The notes under the pieces: model-generated
What the model saw: only the letters and a program-made list of their open reading frames with translations
Told to the model about the DNA's origin: nothing
Database searches by the model: none
Assembly (NCBI GenBank): GCA_003349885.1
Contig: QFXC01000008.1
Span: forward strand, 422,216-486,215
DNA from: an endosymbiont of Galathealinum brachiosum
Lineage (GTDB): Bacteria > Pseudomonadota > Gammaproteobacteria > SZUA-229
Reading direction: 5' to 3'
DNA: 64,000 bases
Shown here: one piece after another, positions 62,909-64,000 of the stretch
Position numbering within the stretch: the stretch's first letter is position 1
Layout of the letters: every line of letters begins with the position of its first letter
Position numbers and translations under genes: made by a program

Positions 62909-63325
62909 TTAAATTTTTACTTGAATTGATTGAAGCTGTTCTAAAATTTTATGTTCAGAAGTAAGTCCATTATTAATAAACCGCAACTTTCCTTTTACGT
63001 CTAAAACATAAGTTGTCGGCACCGTTTTCACATCCCATGAATTCGCTTTTTCAGGATTTTCATTAATATTCACAGAAGTTATCATAAGCCTCGAATCACC
63101 CAGTAGTTTATGCAACCGATTTAATGCAGGTTTTTGAGCTGTCTTACACTGGTTACACTGATGCGACCAGAAATAAATAACCTGTGGAGTATTAACGGGT
63201 GAAGAAACCTCGTTTTTAATATTAGAACGGGCTGTTTTATACTGGCGTTTTCTCATCATTGAAAACAGCTGTAAAACAACGACTATAGTAAAAACAACAA
63301 AAATTAATCGATCAAAAGTATCCAT
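62909..63325 (-). CDS. Membrane-anchored thioredoxin-like protein
   Basis: A 138-residue protein with an N-terminal helix (about 5-22) and a thioredoxin fold. The active site is CNQC in YFWSHQCNQCKTAQKPALNR and the cis-proline motif is VKTVPTTYVLD. The soluble domain probably faces the periplasm. It lies between the DUF4395 and DUF2892 genes with 11- and 18-base gaps. The cysteine pair differs from the classical CGPC, so reductase or sulphur-transfer roles are both possible. Confidence 0.8.
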   Translation of the reverse strand: MDTFDRLIFVVFTIVVVLQLFSMMRKRQYKTARSNIKNEVSSPVNTPQVIYFWSHQCNQCKTAQKPALNRLHKLLGDSRLMITSVNINENPEKANSWDVKTVPTTYVLDVKGKLRFINNGLTSEHKILEQLQSIQVKI

Positions 63326-63336
63326 AATTTTACAAC

Positions 63337-63831
63337 TTATTTATTCTTTGGTGGACGAGCACCAGGGAAAGAATCATTAACAGGCGAATACTTAAAGAAG
63401 CCCTTTAATCCGATTCGATTAATCATGTAATAGGAAAAACACCCCGCACACCACCCGGATAAAGCAAATACGCCAAGAATAACAATCAACACACTTAAGC
63501 CCCAACCAATGACATCATTCCCCGTAATAAGAAAATAAACTGAACAGGAAGATACAAAAAAACCTATCGAAGAAGCAAACCGATGAGGCTGTAAGTGATC
63601 CTCACGATAGTCAGAGTTAATAATATTTAACGGCCTTAAAATAAAACGATAAAGTAGAATAAACGGATTGAGTGATGTAGAAATAACGGTTAATAAAAAT
63701 ATAACGACCTGAGCAGCAATAACCTCCCATTGATTTAATATAAAACCAGTTAGCAGCATTAACATTACGCAAAATTGCATAACGCGAAGTTCATTCTGAT
63801 CAACCTGCTGTATTAATGTATTCTCTTTCAT
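63337..63831 (-). CDS. DUF4395 membrane protein
   Basis: A 164-residue inner-membrane protein with about four helices. The family patterns RVMQFCVMLMLLTGF, HRFASSIGFFVSS and FALSGWCAGCFSYYM are present; the CAGC pair near the end suits thiol chemistry. DUF4395 genes are often next to thioredoxin or thiosulphate-related genes, as here. First gene of a three-gene operon. A signal is received from the 120-base region upstream, which shows no clear site. Confidence 0.8.
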   Translation of the reverse strand: MKENTLIQQVDQNELRVMQFCVMLMLLTGFILNQWEVIAAQVVIFLLTVISTSLNPFILLYRFILRPLNIINSDYREDHLQPHRFASSIGFFVSSCSVYFLITGNDVIGWGLSVLIVILGVFALSGWCAGCFSYYMINRIGLKGFFKYSPVNDSFPGARPPKNK

Positions 63832-63952
63832 GATTAAGTACCCATATGTATCTAAACAGATTTAATGTGATTGTCATGAAATAGATTAAGCCAGATTTGC
63901 TATGATGATAATACAGAGCGTTTGAATATTAGTTATTCCAAAAAAGAATATT

Positions 63953-64000
63953 AATTAAAGGGGTCGGTGACAAATGATAATTAAAGGGGTCGGTGACAAA
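63953..64000. repeat. Tandem 26-bp repeat at window end (GGGGTCGGTGACAAA)
   Basis: The unit AATTAAAGGGGTCGGTGACA plus AATGAT begins at 63953 and again at 63979; the second copy is cut by the window end. The repeat unit may continue outside. No gene reads through it. Confidence 0.75.

Overview
The window is AT-rich bacterial chromosome. The gene content points to a free-living, probably aquatic gammaproteobacterium: HrpB, RhlE, CbpA, TrxC, a VF530-type protein, a DgcZ-like diguanylate cyclase, Mla-type lipid transport genes, pirin and DsrE-like genes, and PEP-CTERM (VPLPA type) surface proteins. I cannot name a genus. No phage, insertion sequence with transposase, CRISPR array, rRNA or intact tRNA is visible.

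Layout. 1-3.9 kb: tail of an NtrC-type regulator, a rhomboid protease, and a GST/membrane-protein operon divergent from an HxlR regulator across a 41-bp palindrome. 3.9-7.3 kb: an Mla-like operon (permease, degenerate ATPase, MCE protein, lipoprotein). 7.5-14.8 kb: orphan ParA, a hydrolase, HrpB and RhlE. 14.9-15.3 kb: a decayed LysR gene split by a 149-bp insert that carries the 5' half of tRNA-Met. 16.2-17.6 kb: a MarR regulator and a divergent class IV aminotransferase with two matching operators and an apparent ATA start codon. 17.8-20.3 kb: cbpA-trxC and a zinc-sensing diguanylate cyclase. 20.3-24.9 kb: lipoproteins, a YD-repeat protein and a possible kinase N-lobe without a C-lobe. 25-31 kb: two intact PEP-CTERM genes and one decayed one, sharing the same terminator hairpin, plus a secreted protein and a CHASE hybrid histidine kinase. 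31.4-43.1 kb: very large lipoproteins and a beta-barrel protein, partly enclosed by a diverged inverted repeat of about 200 bp.

43.4-58.0 kb is the most notable region. A five-gene operon encodes an ECF sigma factor, a single-pass probable anti-sigma factor, a CHASE2 membrane sensor with no output domain, a FecR-like protein and a lipoprotein. It is divergent from a 1383-residue exported WD40-caspase. A five-gene operon convergent with that gene encodes a second exported caspase, a DUF900-type serine hydrolase, a papain-like lipoprotein protease and two small exported proteins. Everything except the sigma factor and the cytoplasmic part of the anti-sigma candidate is predicted to be exported or membrane-bound, so this looks like an envelope-sensing, sigma-controlled multi-protease locus.

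58.1-63.8 kb returns to ordinary metabolism: a LysR regulator with an FMN reductase and pirin, a second LysR regulator with a DsrE-like pair, and a DUF4395/thioredoxin/DUF2892 operon. The window ends in a tandem 26-bp repeat.
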